Below, one piece after another: positions 52,841-61,712 of a stretch of DNA of 64,000 bases. Origin of the DNA: Oscillospiraceae bacterium (lineage in GTDB: Bacteria; Bacillota; Clostridia; Oscillospirales; Oscillospiraceae); NCBI GenBank assembly GCA_017482385.1, contig JAFUNI010000022.1, forward strand, positions 1 to 64,000, written 5' to 3'. The stretch's first letter is position 1; every line of letters begins with the position of its first letter. The position numbers were made by a program, and so were the translations under genes. The notes beneath the pieces are model-generated. The model saw only the letters and a program-made list of their open reading frames with translations, did not search any database and was not told the DNA's origin.

Positions 52841-54829
52841 ATGCGTAGAATTGGTGTATTTGTTTGCCATTGCGGCAGTAACATTGCTGCAACGGTAGAT
52901 GTTAAGAAAGTCGTGGAGATGGCTCTGAAAGAGCAGGGCGTTGTCCACGCGGAAGATTACCCCTATATGTGCTCTGAGGCAGGTCAAGTCAAGATCGCAG
53001 AAGCCATCAAGGAACATAAGCTTGAAGGCATCGTGGTCTGCTCCTGCTCTCCCCGTATGCACGAGGCCACTTTCCGCAAGTGCGCTGAAAGAAACGGTCT
53101 GAACCCCTACCTGGTAGAAATCGCCAACATCCGTGAGCACTGCTCCTGGATCCACAAGGATATGGCCGAGGCCACGGAAAAGGCTGTCATTTTGATGCGG
53201 GCTGCTGTTGCCAAGGTGCATTTGAACGCGCCCCTGCAGGCCGGCGAAAGCGCCGTTACCAAAAAGGCGCTGGTCATCGGCGGCGGCATTGCCGGTATTC
53301 AGACCGCAATCGACATTGCCGATGCCGGCTACAAGGTGGACATCGTGGAGAAAGAGCCTTCCATCGGCGGCCGTATGAGCCAGCTGGACAAGACCTTCCC
53401 CACCCTGGACTGCTCCGCCTGTATCCTCACCCCCAAGATGGTGGAAGCTGCCGCTCACGAGAACATCACCATACATACCTGGAGCGAAGTGGAAAAGGTT
53501 TCCGGCTTCGTGGGCAATTTCACTGTGGATATCCGCAAGAAGGCTCGCTATGTAAATATGGATAAGTGTACCGGCTGCGGCGTTTGCCAGGAGAAATGCC
53601 CCTCCAAGAAGCCTCTCAACGAGTTCAACCGGGGCTTAAACACCCGCAGCGCCATTTATACACCCTTTGCACAGGCCATTCCCAATGTGCCTGTGATCGA
53701 CGCCAACGCCTGTATCAAGCTGAACACCGGTAAGTGCGGTATCTGCGAGAAGTTCTGCCAGGTGGGCGCTATCGACTACACCCAGAAGGATGAGATCATC
53801 ACCGAACAGTACGGCGCTATCGTGGTTGCTACCGGCTTTGATACCATCAAGCTGGATAAGTACGGCGAATATGCCTACAACGAAAGCAAGGACGTGATCA
53901 CTTCCTTAGAGCTGGAGCGTATTATGAATGCTGCCGGCCCCACCAAGGGTCACTTGGAGCGCCTGTCTGACGGCAAAGCTCCCAAGGAGATCGTGTTCAT
54001 TCAGTGTGTGGGCAGCCGCTGCTCCGACGACCGGGGCAAGCCCTACTGCTCCAAGATCTGCTGTATGTACACCGCCAAGCACGCAATGCTCATCCGGGAT
54101 AAGTACCCCGATACCAATGTAACTGTGTTCTACATTGATGTCCGTACCCCCGGTAAGAACTTTGATGAGTTCTACCGCCGGGCTGTGGAAGACTACGGCG
54201 TCAACTATGTTAAGGGCCAGGTAGGCAAGGTTGCGCCTCAGCCCGACGGCAGCCTTATGGTTCACGGCGTTGATCTTCTGGAAAACAAGCAGATCGTAAA
54301 GAAAGCGGATATGGTGGTTTTGGCAACCGCCATCGAGCCTAACCCCGATGTGCGTAAGATCGCCACCATGCTCACCGCTTCTATTGACACCAACAACTTC
54401 CTCACCGAGGCCCACCCCAAGCTGCGCCCCGTGGAATCCCCCACAGCGGGTGTGTTCCTGTCCGGCGTTTGCCAGGGTCCCAAGGACATTCCCGAGACCG
54501 TAGCCCAGGCCGGCGCTGCGGCTGTGAAGGTCATCGGCTTGCTTGCCAAGGATAAGCTGAAGACCAATCCCTGCACCGCCAAGGCCGATGAGCTGCGCTG
54601 CAACGGCTGCAGCCAGTGCGCCAATGTGTGTCCCTACGGTGCTATTTCCTACGAAACCAAGCAGGTCAACGACCACGGCATCCGGGAGGATCGCCGCATT
54701 GCGGTGGTCAATTCCGCGCTGTGCCAGGGCTGCGGTGCTTGTACCGTAACCTGTCCCAGCGGCGCTATGGACCTGCAGGGCTTCTCTAACAGACAAATCA
54801 TTGCGGAGGTGGATGCAATATGCCGGTAA
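52841..54829 (+). CDS. hdrA: Heterodisulfide reductase subunit A-like flavoprotein (electron-bifurcating candidate)
   Basis: This 662-residue protein starts with FVCHCGSNIA (HdrA N-domain). The FAD motif VIGGGIAGIQ is at 145-154, CSAC at 191-194 and inserted-ferredoxin motifs lie at 243-253 and 299-306. Two C-terminal ferredoxin clusters are at 587-597 (CNGCSQCANVC) and 628-638 (CQGCGACTVTC). HdrA carries the flavin at which electron bifurcation occurs in Hdr complexes. Its presence with B, C and FlxD-like subunits supports a soluble bifurcating complex. Confidence 0.92.
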   Translation: MRRIGVFVCHCGSNIAATVDVKKVVEMALKEQGVVHAEDYPYMCSEAGQVKIAEAIKEHKLEGIVVCSCSPRMHEATFRKCAERNGLNPYLVEIANIREHCSWIHKDMAEATEKAVILMRAAVAKVHLNAPLQAGESAVTKKALVIGGGIAGIQTAIDIADAGYKVDIVEKEPSIGGRMSQLDKTFPTLDCSACILTPKMVEAAAHENITIHTWSEVEKVSGFVGNFTVDIRKKARYVNMDKCTGCGVCQEKCPSKKPLNEFNRGLNTRSAIYTPFAQAIPNVPVIDANACIKLNTGKCGICEKFCQVGAIDYTQKDEIITEQYGAIVVATGFDTIKLDKYGEYAYNESKDVITSLELERIMNAAGPTKGHLERLSDGKAPKEIVFIQCVGSRCSDDRGKPYCSKICCMYTAKHAMLIRDKYPDTNVTVFYIDVRTPGKNFDEFYRRAVEDYGVNYVKGQVGKVAPQPDGSLMVHGVDLLENKQIVKKADMVVLATAIEPNPDVRKIATMLTASIDTNNFLTEAHPKLRPVESPTAGVFLSGVCQGPKDIPETVAQAGAAAVKVIGLLAKDKLKTNPCTAKADELRCNGCSQCANVCPYGAISYETKQVNDHGIREDRRIAVVNSALCQGCGACTVTCPSGAMDLQGFSNRQIIAEVDAICR

Positions 54830-55257
54830 CTGAAAATTGGAAACCCAAAATCGTTGCCTTCTGCTGCAACTGGTGCAGCTACGCCGGCGCTGACCTGGCC
54901 GGCTCCAGCAGACTGGCTTATCCTGCCGATGTGAAGATCATCAAAGTGCCTTGCTCCTGCCGGGTGAACCCCATGTTCATCCTCCGGGCCTTTGAAAAGG
55001 GCGCTGACGGCGTGATCCTCTGCGGTTGCCACCCCGGCGACTGCCACTACTCCACCGGCAACTACTATGCCCGCCGCCGTATGACCCTTCTGTTCTCTAT
55101 GCTTGACTATCTGGGCGTGGAAGAGGGCCGCACCCGTGTGGAATGGGTGTCTGCTGCTGAGGGCGTAAAGTTCTCCGAAACCATGAACAGCTTTGTAGAA
55201 AAAGTTCGCGCCCTTGGCCCGAATGTGAGATTGGGGGATTTGCGATGCAAGAATTGA
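54820..55257 (+). CDS. MvhD/FlxD-like iron-sulfur electron-transfer subunit
   Basis: The protein has 145 residues. CNWCSYAGADLAG, PCSCRVN and CGCHPGDCHY are the conserved 2Fe-2S motifs of MvhD, which docks input electron modules onto HdrA. The start overlaps the HdrA stop by 10 bp, and the stop overlaps the next gene. It delivers electrons from the FlxA-like NAD(P)H module (family knowledge). Confidence 0.9.
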   Translation: MPVTENWKPKIVAFCCNWCSYAGADLAGSSRLAYPADVKIIKVPCSCRVNPMFILRAFEKGADGVILCGCHPGDCHYSTGNYYARRRMTLLFSMLDYLGVEEGRTRVEWVSAAEGVKFSETMNSFVEKVRALGPNVRLGDLRCKN

Positions 55258-56204
55258 TCAAGAAAGCCAAAGCGCTTTTGGAAAGCGGCGAAGTAGCCCG
55301 GGTTTTGGGCTGGAAGAAGGGCGAATACGAATATGACCCCGAACCTGCTTTCTTTGAAACTGCCGAGAGCCTGAAGGATTTCGTCTATAACGGCTTCTGC
55401 GGCGCTAACCTGAGCAAGTACATGATCGAAGCAGGCAAGAAAGAGGGCAAGACCCTGGTCTTCCTCAAGCCCTGCGACAGCTACAGCTACAATCAGCTCC
55501 TGCGGGAGCACCGGGTTGACCGGGAGAAGGCCTACATCGTAGGTGTAGGCTGTAAAGGCAAGCTGGCTGTTTCCAAGATTCCTTTCGAGGGTATCTTGAA
55601 TATCTCCGGCTCGGAGTATCCCGATGCAGCGGAAACCCTCACCGTGGAAACCCTCTATGGCACCCAAACCATTGCCTATAAGGACGCAATGCTGGAGCGC
55701 TGCCATGTGTGCAAGGGCAAGGAGCACGTTGTTTATGACGAGCTGATCGGTGAATCTGCTGACACTGTGGATGCCGACCGTTTTGCAGAGGTGGAACGCA
55801 TTGAGGCTATGAGCCCCGAAGAGAAGTTCGCTTTCTTCCAGAGTGAGCTTTCAAAGTGCATCCGCTGCAATGCTTGCCGGAATGTATGTCCTGCCTGCTC
55901 CTGCCGGAAGTGCGTGTTTGACAGCACTGCCTTTGACTCTGAGCAGAAGGCCAACACCACCTCTTTTGAAGAGAAGATGTTCCACATCATCCGCGCCTTC
56001 CATGTGGCAGGCCGTTGCACCGATTGCGGCGAATGCAGCCGTGTCTGCCCTCAGGGCATTCCTCTGCATCTGTTCAACCGGAAATTCATTAAGGATATCA
56101 ACGCCCTGTACGGCGAGTACCAGGCAGGAAGCGACTTGGAGAGCAAAGCACCTCTGACCAACTTCACTACCGAAGATGCTGAGCCGGGCGTAGGCAGGGG
56201 GTAA
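55245..56204 (+). CDS. 4Fe-4S dicluster electron-transfer protein (FlxB/FlxC-like)
   Basis: The protein has 319 residues. The N-terminal domain is shared with F420-hydrogenase beta-type and Flx subunits (FLKPCDSYSYNQLL). The C-terminal half carries CIRCNACRNVCPACSCRKC and CTDCGECSRVCP. It overlaps the MvhD-like gene by 13 bp. The closest known context is FlxABCD, where such proteins bridge the NAD(P)H subunit and FlxD. I cannot tell FlxB from FlxC by eye. Confidence 0.75.
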   Translation: MQELIKKAKALLESGEVARVLGWKKGEYEYDPEPAFFETAESLKDFVYNGFCGANLSKYMIEAGKKEGKTLVFLKPCDSYSYNQLLREHRVDREKAYIVGVGCKGKLAVSKIPFEGILNISGSEYPDAAETLTVETLYGTQTIAYKDAMLERCHVCKGKEHVVYDELIGESADTVDADRFAEVERIEAMSPEEKFAFFQSELSKCIRCNACRNVCPACSCRKCVFDSTAFDSEQKANTTSFEEKMFHIIRAFHVAGRCTDCGECSRVCPQGIPLHLFNRKFIKDINALYGEYQAGSDLESKAPLTNFTTEDAEPGVGRG

Positions 56205-56207
56205 ATT

Positions 56208-57233
56208 ATGTATAAGATCAAAAAAGAAAACTTAAATGCCCTCTATGCAGCCATTGCTGCTGTAAACGATCTGTTCCTGCCGGTAAAGGCAGCCGGTCAG
56301 ACTAATTTTGGTCTGTATACCGAAAACGCTGAAGTAGACATTGACACCTTGAAGACCGTCAAGTCCGGCAAGGATATTTTCTTCCCCCAGAGCGAGACCC
56401 TTTACCAGGTCCGCCGGGAAGAAGGCAAGTTTGCCATTGCAGGGGAAGCACCCCGGCAGACCCCCTTTGTTGTGTTTGGCATCCGTGGCTGTGATGTAAA
56501 AGCTTTGGCTGTGCTGGACAAGGTATTCCTCTCCGACCCCATCGACAGCTACTATGCCGCCCGCCGGCAGATGGGCACCATCGTGTCCCTGGCCTGCGGC
56601 AAGCCCGCCACTTCCTGCTTCTGCAAGGTGTTCGGTGTGGATTGCGCAGAACCCGAAGGCGATGTGGTGACCTGGCTGGTTGGCGAGGAGCTGTACTGGC
56701 AGCCCAAGACCAAGAAGGGTGAGCAGCTCACCGAGAAGTTGACCTCTTTACTGGAAAAGGCTGACGAGGCTGCTGTTGAAGCAGAGCAGGCCGCCATCCG
56801 CGCTATCGTGGAAAAGCTGCCCTACGCCAATCTGTCCTTGGATAAGTGGGGCGCTGCCGCCGCTGACGCAAACTTCGATTCTCCCATTTGGGAAGAGCTG
56901 TATAAGCCCTGTCTGGCCTGCGGCACCTGCACCTTTGTGTGCCCCACCTGCCAGTGCTACGACATTAAGGACTATACGACAGGTAACGGCATTCAGCGCT
57001 ATCGCTGCTGGGACAGCTGTATGTACTCCGATTTCACCATGATGGCTCACGGCAACAACCGCACCAGCCAAATGCAGCGGTTCCGCCAGCGGTTTATGCA
57101 CAAGCTGGCTTATTTCCCCGCCAACAATCAGGGTATGTTCTCCTGTGTTGGCTGCGGCCGGTGCGTTGACAAATGCCCCAGCCACTTAAATATCGTGAAG
57201 GTCATCAAGGCCTTTGAAAAGGAGGGTGTATGA
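56208..57233 (+). CDS. 4Fe-4S dicluster protein, AsrA/FlxC-like
   Basis: This 341-residue protein has the AsrA-type N-terminal half (FFPQSETLYQVRR, VVFGIRGCDVKAL). Cluster motifs CLACGTCTFVCPTCQC (about 234) and CVGCGRCVDKCP (about 311) follow, with YRCWDSCMYSDF between them. In anaerobic sulfite reductase the equivalent subunit passes electrons from the flavin subunit. Here the partner is the FlxA-like protein, whose start overlaps its stop. Confidence 0.8.
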   Translation: MYKIKKENLNALYAAIAAVNDLFLPVKAAGQTNFGLYTENAEVDIDTLKTVKSGKDIFFPQSETLYQVRREEGKFAIAGEAPRQTPFVVFGIRGCDVKALAVLDKVFLSDPIDSYYAARRQMGTIVSLACGKPATSCFCKVFGVDCAEPEGDVVTWLVGEELYWQPKTKKGEQLTEKLTSLLEKADEAAVEAEQAAIRAIVEKLPYANLSLDKWGAAAADANFDSPIWEELYKPCLACGTCTFVCPTCQCYDIKDYTTGNGIQRYRCWDSCMYSDFTMMAHGNNRTSQMQRFRQRFMHKLAYFPANNQGMFSCVGCGRCVDKCPSHLNIVKVIKAFEKEGV

Positions 57234-58099
57234 TGCAGGAGCCTATGCACGAATGTAAACACAATCCCGGCTTTATGCGGGACACCCTGGTCCCCCAGGT
57301 GGGTATCATCACCGATATCCGCACCGAAACTCCGGATGTAAAGACCTTCCGGGTGGAAGCTCCCAATGGCGGCAAGCTCTTTGAGCATATGCCCGGTCAG
57401 TGCGCTATGGTCTGCGCGCCCGGTATTGGTGAGGCGATGTTCTCCATCACCTCCTCCCCCACCAACAAGCTTTATCAGGAATTTTCCATCAAGCGCTGCG
57501 GTGTTCTCACCGAGCATCTGCACTCTTTGAAGGCCGGTGACGAGATCCTGGTCCGGGGCCCCTACGGCAACAATTTCCCCGTGGAAACCGAGCTGAAGGG
57601 TCAGAACCTTTTGTTCATTGCCGGCGGTATCGCCCTGGCGCCTCTGCGCAGTGTGATCAACTACTGCCTGGACAACCGGGAAAACTACGGCGACATTGAC
57701 ATCGTCTACGGTTCCCGCTCCGCTGATGATCTGGTGCAGCGCAAGGAGATCGAAGAGGTTTGGTCCAAGATCCCCGGTGTGAATGTACATCTGACCATCG
57801 ACCGGCCCCAGGAGGGTTGGGACGGCCATGTGGGCTTTGTTCCCTCCTATCTGCAGGAGCTGGCCTTTGACACCAACCGCACCGCTATCCTCTGCGGACC
57901 TCCCATTATGATCAAGTTCTGTCTGCAGGGCCTGAAAGAAATGGGCTTTGCTATGGAGCAGGTCTACACCACCCTGGAGCTTCGGATGAAGTGCGGCGTG
58001 GGCAAATGCGGCCGCTGCAACATCGGCACCAAGTATGTCTGCAAGGACGGCCCCGTGTTCCGCTTCGACCAAGTCGATGCACTGCCTAACGAATATTAA
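57230..58099 (+). CDS. FAD/NAD(P)-binding oxidoreductase subunit, FlxA/AsrB-like
   Basis: The protein has 289 residues. A ferredoxin-reductase FAD domain (about 15-105: MFSITSSPTNK, GDEILVRGPYGNNF) precedes the NAD(P) domain (LLFIAGGIALAPLRS). The C-terminus is a 2Fe-2S motif, CGVGKCGRCNIGTKYVC. It should oxidise NAD(P)H and feed HdrA through the FlxD-like subunit, or run in reverse. It starts in an ATGA overlap. Confidence 0.85.
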   Translation: MMQEPMHECKHNPGFMRDTLVPQVGIITDIRTETPDVKTFRVEAPNGGKLFEHMPGQCAMVCAPGIGEAMFSITSSPTNKLYQEFSIKRCGVLTEHLHSLKAGDEILVRGPYGNNFPVETELKGQNLLFIAGGIALAPLRSVINYCLDNRENYGDIDIVYGSRSADDLVQRKEIEEVWSKIPGVNVHLTIDRPQEGWDGHVGFVPSYLQELAFDTNRTAILCGPPIMIKFCLQGLKEMGFAMEQVYTTLELRMKCGVGKCGRCNIGTKYVCKDGPVFRFDQVDALPNEY

Positions 58100-58112
58100 G
58101 GAGAATGAACCA

Positions 58113-58787
58113 ATGGAAAATATGGTAAATGTTTATTTCTTTGGTAAGAAATATTCCGTTCCCGGCGATCTGACCATTATGACCGCTATGGAATATGCAG
58201 GCTACACCCTGACCCGGGGCTGCGGCTGCCGTCACGGCTTCTGCGGTGCCTGCGCCACGATCTACCGCATCAAGGGTAAGAATGAGCTGAAAACCTGCCT
58301 GGCTTGCCAGACCCAGGTGCAGGAGGGCATGTATGTGGCATCCATCCCCTTCTTCCCCACTGACAAGCGGACCTATGATATTAACGAGATCAAGGCCGAT
58401 CAGCGGGTAATGATGGAACTGTATCCCGAGATTTACGCCTGCATCGGCTGTAATGCCTGCACCAAGGCCTGTACCCAGAGCCTGAATGTTATGCAGTACA
58501 TTGCCTATGCACAGCGCGGCGAGCTGGAAAAGTGCGCTGAGGAGTCCTTCGACTGCGTCAGCTGCGGCTGCTGCTCCGTCCGCTGCCCTGCCGGTATCAG
58601 CCATCCTATGGTTGGTCTGCTGGCAAGACGCCTTACCGGTAAGTACATTGCTCCCGAGACCGAGCATCTGAAAAACAGAGTTGCTGAGATCAACTCCGGC
58701 GCTTACGATGAGCTGATCGAGGCAATTATGCAGAAGCCCATCACCGAGATGCAAGAGCTTTACAACAACCGGGACATTGAAAAGTAA
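58113..58787 (+). CDS. Fumarate reductase iron-sulfur subunit, TfrB-like (without CCG domain)
   Basis: AAGGAG lies 9 nt before the ATG; 224 residues. The N-terminal 100 residues are a plant-type 2Fe-2S domain (CGCRHGFCGACATIY with a later CLAC). Residues about 110-160 hold two 4Fe-4S motifs, CIGCNACTKACTQS and CVSCGCCSVRCP. Methanogen thiol:fumarate reductase TfrB also has a HdrB-like CCG part; here that part is the separate hdrB gene. No membrane anchor subunit is encoded. Confidence 0.82.
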   Translation: MENMVNVYFFGKKYSVPGDLTIMTAMEYAGYTLTRGCGCRHGFCGACATIYRIKGKNELKTCLACQTQVQEGMYVASIPFFPTDKRTYDINEIKADQRVMMELYPEIYACIGCNACTKACTQSLNVMQYIAYAQRGELEKCAEESFDCVSCGCCSVRCPAGISHPMVGLLARRLTGKYIAPETEHLKNRVAEINSGAYDELIEAIMQKPITEMQELYNNRDIEK

Positions 58788-58799
58788 GGAGGGTACAGG

Positions 58800-60398
58800 A
58801 TGTTTACAGAGACTATGATGGAATCCATCAAGAAGGTGGAAGCAACCCGTGCCGCTCGTATGGGCACAGAACCCCGCCGTATGACGGCTGAGGAAAAGTC
58901 CGAACTGCTGAAGGCCTACCATCCCGACTACCGGCCCGAAGGCTTTAAGGAAATTCAAATCGGACCCAACAAGGGTCAGAAAGCTCCCGTGGAGCTGACC
59001 GATCTCATCCACTCCAACAGCCGTCTGCTGGGCGAGAACATCGACCTTTCTAAGATCGACTACGATGTGGACGTACTGGTCATTGGCGGCGGCGGCGCAG
59101 GCTCTTCTGCTGCCATCGAAGCCCACGAGGCCGGCGCCAATGTTATGATTGTTACCAAGCTGCGTATCGGCGATGCCAATACCATGATGGCTGAGGGCGG
59201 CATCCAGGCTGCTGACAAGGAGAACGACTCCCCCGTGCAGCACTATCTGGACGCTTTCGGCGGCGGTCACTTTGCTGCCCGCCCCGAGCTGCTGCGGCGC
59301 TTGGTTATGGAAGCTCCCGATGCCATCCGCTGGCTGAATGAGCTGGGCGTTATGTTCGACAAGGACGAGGACGGCCGTATGGTCACCACCCACGGCGGCG
59401 GTACTTCCCGCAAGCGTATGCACGCCTGCAAGGACTACTCCGGTGCGGAGATCATGCGTACTGTCCGTGATGAAGTGCTCAACCGTCATATCCCCGTGGT
59501 AGAGTTCACCTCTGCTGTGGAACTGATCAAGGACGACAAGGGCCAGGTGGCCGGCGCTGTTCTTCTGAACATGGAAACCGGCGATTATATGGTGGCAAAG
59601 GCAAAGACTGTCATCATCGCCACCGGCGGTGCAGGCAGACTTCACTATCAGAACTTCCCCACCTCCAACCACTACGGCGCTACCGCTGACGGTCTGATTT
59701 TGGGCTACCGCGCCGGCGCTCCCCTGCTGTACCAGGATACCATTCAGTATCACCCCACCGGTGTTGCTTATCCCAGCCAGATCTTCGGTGCGTTGGTTAC
59801 CGAGAAGGTCCGTTCCATCGGTGCTATGCTGGTCAACAAGGACGGCGAGGCTTATGCCCATCCTCTGGAAACAAGAGACGTTTCCGCATCTGCCATCATT
59901 CGTGAATGCGCCAACGGCAAGGGTGTTGAAACGCCTCTGGGCAGCGGCGTTTGGCTGGATACGCCCATGATCGAGCAGATTCACGGTGAGGGTACTATTG
60001 AAAAGAGAATCCCCGCAATGCTGCGTATGTACTTAAACTACGGCATTGATATGCGGAAAGTTCCCATCCTGGTATACCCCACTCTCCACTATCAGAACGG
60101 TGGTTTGGAGATCGGTGGCGACGGCTTCACCAAGGCCATCCCCAACCTGCTGGTTGCCGGCGAGGCTGTGGGCGGCATTCACGGCCGTAACCGTCTGATG
60201 GGTAACTCCCTGCTGGACATCATCGTCTTTGGCCGTAACGCCGGTAAGGCTGCTGCTGCCAAGGCTAAGGAAGTGAAGCTGGGTGCTATGAACCTGGATC
60301 ACATCACCGCTTATGCTGAAGAGCTGAAGAAGGCCGGTATTACACAGGAGGGTGTTTCTCCCCTGCTGCTGCCTAAGTACGCCCGCCACGAAAGATAA
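58800..60398 (+). CDS. Fumarate reductase/succinate dehydrogenase-type flavoprotein, TfrA-like
   Basis: This 532-residue protein has the FAD motif VIGGGGAGSS at 94-103, after an unusually long N-terminal extension of about 88 residues. Catalytic landmarks of the family are present: QYHPTGV, EKVRSIGAMLVN (Arg of the EGxRGEGG region), LHYQNGG and the C-terminal GEAVGGIHGRNRLMGNSL. The usual long C-terminal domain is shortened. It reduces fumarate to succinate in the cytosol, taking electrons from the TfrB-like subunit. AGGAGG precedes the ATG. Confidence 0.85.
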   Translation: MFTETMMESIKKVEATRAARMGTEPRRMTAEEKSELLKAYHPDYRPEGFKEIQIGPNKGQKAPVELTDLIHSNSRLLGENIDLSKIDYDVDVLVIGGGGAGSSAAIEAHEAGANVMIVTKLRIGDANTMMAEGGIQAADKENDSPVQHYLDAFGGGHFAARPELLRRLVMEAPDAIRWLNELGVMFDKDEDGRMVTTHGGGTSRKRMHACKDYSGAEIMRTVRDEVLNRHIPVVEFTSAVELIKDDKGQVAGAVLLNMETGDYMVAKAKTVIIATGGAGRLHYQNFPTSNHYGATADGLILGYRAGAPLLYQDTIQYHPTGVAYPSQIFGALVTEKVRSIGAMLVNKDGEAYAHPLETRDVSASAIIRECANGKGVETPLGSGVWLDTPMIEQIHGEGTIEKRIPAMLRMYLNYGIDMRKVPILVYPTLHYQNGGLEIGGDGFTKAIPNLLVAGEAVGGIHGRNRLMGNSLLDIIVFGRNAGKAAAAKAKEVKLGAMNLDHITAYAEELKKAGITQEGVSPLLLPKYARHER

Positions 60399-60415
60399 GG
60401 AGATGTAAAAACAAA

Positions 60416-61693
60416 ATGGATTTTATATCTAAGCTGATCAGCCTCGGTCAGACCCCCGTGGTGCTGCTGAGCGTGTTTGTTATCTGCGCAGTGGGCTATG
60501 CCATCGGCAGAATCAAAGTCAAGGGCTTAAATCTGGGCACTGCTGGCGTGTTTCTGTTTGCCCTGCTGTTTGGTTATCTGTGCACCTTGCCGGGACTGCA
60601 GAATGTGCCTGTTTTGGGCAAGTTCTTCATGGCAGATGCGTCCGATGCCAAAATCTCCAGCTTTAAGTTTATTTCCAACATCGGACTGGTGCTGTTTGTG
60701 TCATCTGTTGGCTGCATTGCCGGACCTAAATTTTTCCGGAATCTGAAGACAAACGCTAAGTCCTATGTGCCTATGGGTGCGCTGATCATCGTGATGGGCG
60801 CACTGGTTACCGTGGTATTTGCACTGATCCCCGGCATTGGCTCTGCCTATGCTACCGGCATTTTGTCCGGTGCACTTACGTCCACCCCCGCCTTCTCTGC
60901 TGCCCAGGGTGCTGTGGAAGCAATGGCACCGGAGCAGTTGGGACTGGTATCCCTCGGTCACGCAGTCGCCTATCCCTTTGGTGTGATCGGCGTGGTGCTG
61001 TTTGTGCAGATCATGCCCCGGCTTGTGAAGGCCGACATGGCAAAAGAGCGTCTTCTGATCGGCTATACCGCAGAAAATCCGGAGCTGAATCTCAGCAAAA
61101 AGAAACTGGTCGAAATCGACGAATTTGGTTTCTTTGGCTTTGGTCTGTCTGTTGTGCTTGGTATTTTGCTGGGCGCGATCAAGATTCCTCTGAGCGGTGA
61201 AGGCTTTGATGGGCCTTGCTTCTCTCTGGGGCTGACCGGCGGTCCTCTGCTGATGAGCCTGATTTTGGCACACTTCGGTCACATTGGCCCTGTGAGCCTG
61301 AAGGTGGATGAGCACACCCTGAAAAGCTTCCGGGAATTTGGCCTTATGCTGTTCCTTGTGGGCGCAGGCGTAGAAGGCGGCGTGGAGCTGGTGGAGCAGA
61401 TCGCTGCATCTGAGTACGGCATTATGCTGGTAGTCTATGGCTTTATTGCCGGCGCAGTGATGACTGTCATCCCCATGATCACAGGCTACCTGTTTGCCAA
61501 GAAGATCTGCAAGCTGCCCCTGCTTAACAACCTGGGTTCTATTACCGGTGGTATGACCTCCACTCCTGCGCTGGGTACGCTGATCGGTGTTGCCGGCACA
61601 GATGATGTGGCAGGTGCATATGCGTCCACCTATCCCATTGCGCTGGTACTGGTGGTACTGGCATCTCAGCTCATCAACTCCTTTATGCTGTAA
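60416..61693 (+). CDS. Aspartate:alanine exchanger (AspT/SucE) family transporter, compact form
   Basis: This 425-residue protein has 10-12 membrane segments in two homologous halves, each ending in the family motif (GALTSTPAFSAA; TGGMTSTPALG). AspT exchanges aspartate for alanine, and SucE of Corynebacterium exports succinate. The usual hydrophilic middle region with two RCK_C (TrkA-C) domains is missing; only about 30 polar residues link the halves. Its place between fumarate reductase and fumarase argues for succinate, fumarate or aspartate transport. Confidence 0.82.
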   Translation: MDFISKLISLGQTPVVLLSVFVICAVGYAIGRIKVKGLNLGTAGVFLFALLFGYLCTLPGLQNVPVLGKFFMADASDAKISSFKFISNIGLVLFVSSVGCIAGPKFFRNLKTNAKSYVPMGALIIVMGALVTVVFALIPGIGSAYATGILSGALTSTPAFSAAQGAVEAMAPEQLGLVSLGHAVAYPFGVIGVVLFVQIMPRLVKADMAKERLLIGYTAENPELNLSKKKLVEIDEFGFFGFGLSVVLGILLGAIKIPLSGEGFDGPCFSLGLTGGPLLMSLILAHFGHIGPVSLKVDEHTLKSFREFGLMLFLVGAGVEGGVELVEQIAASEYGIMLVVYGFIAGAVMTVIPMITGYLFAKKICKLPLLNNLGSITGGMTSTPALGTLIGVAGTDDVAGAYASTYPIALVLVVLASQLINSFML

Positions 61694-61712
61694 CTGACAG
61701 GAGGAATAAACA

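Noticed and set aside
58086-59984. 632-codon minus-strand frame across the TfrB/TfrA-like genes
   Set aside because: It spans two recognised genes and their junction in antisense, so it cannot be a real gene alongside them.
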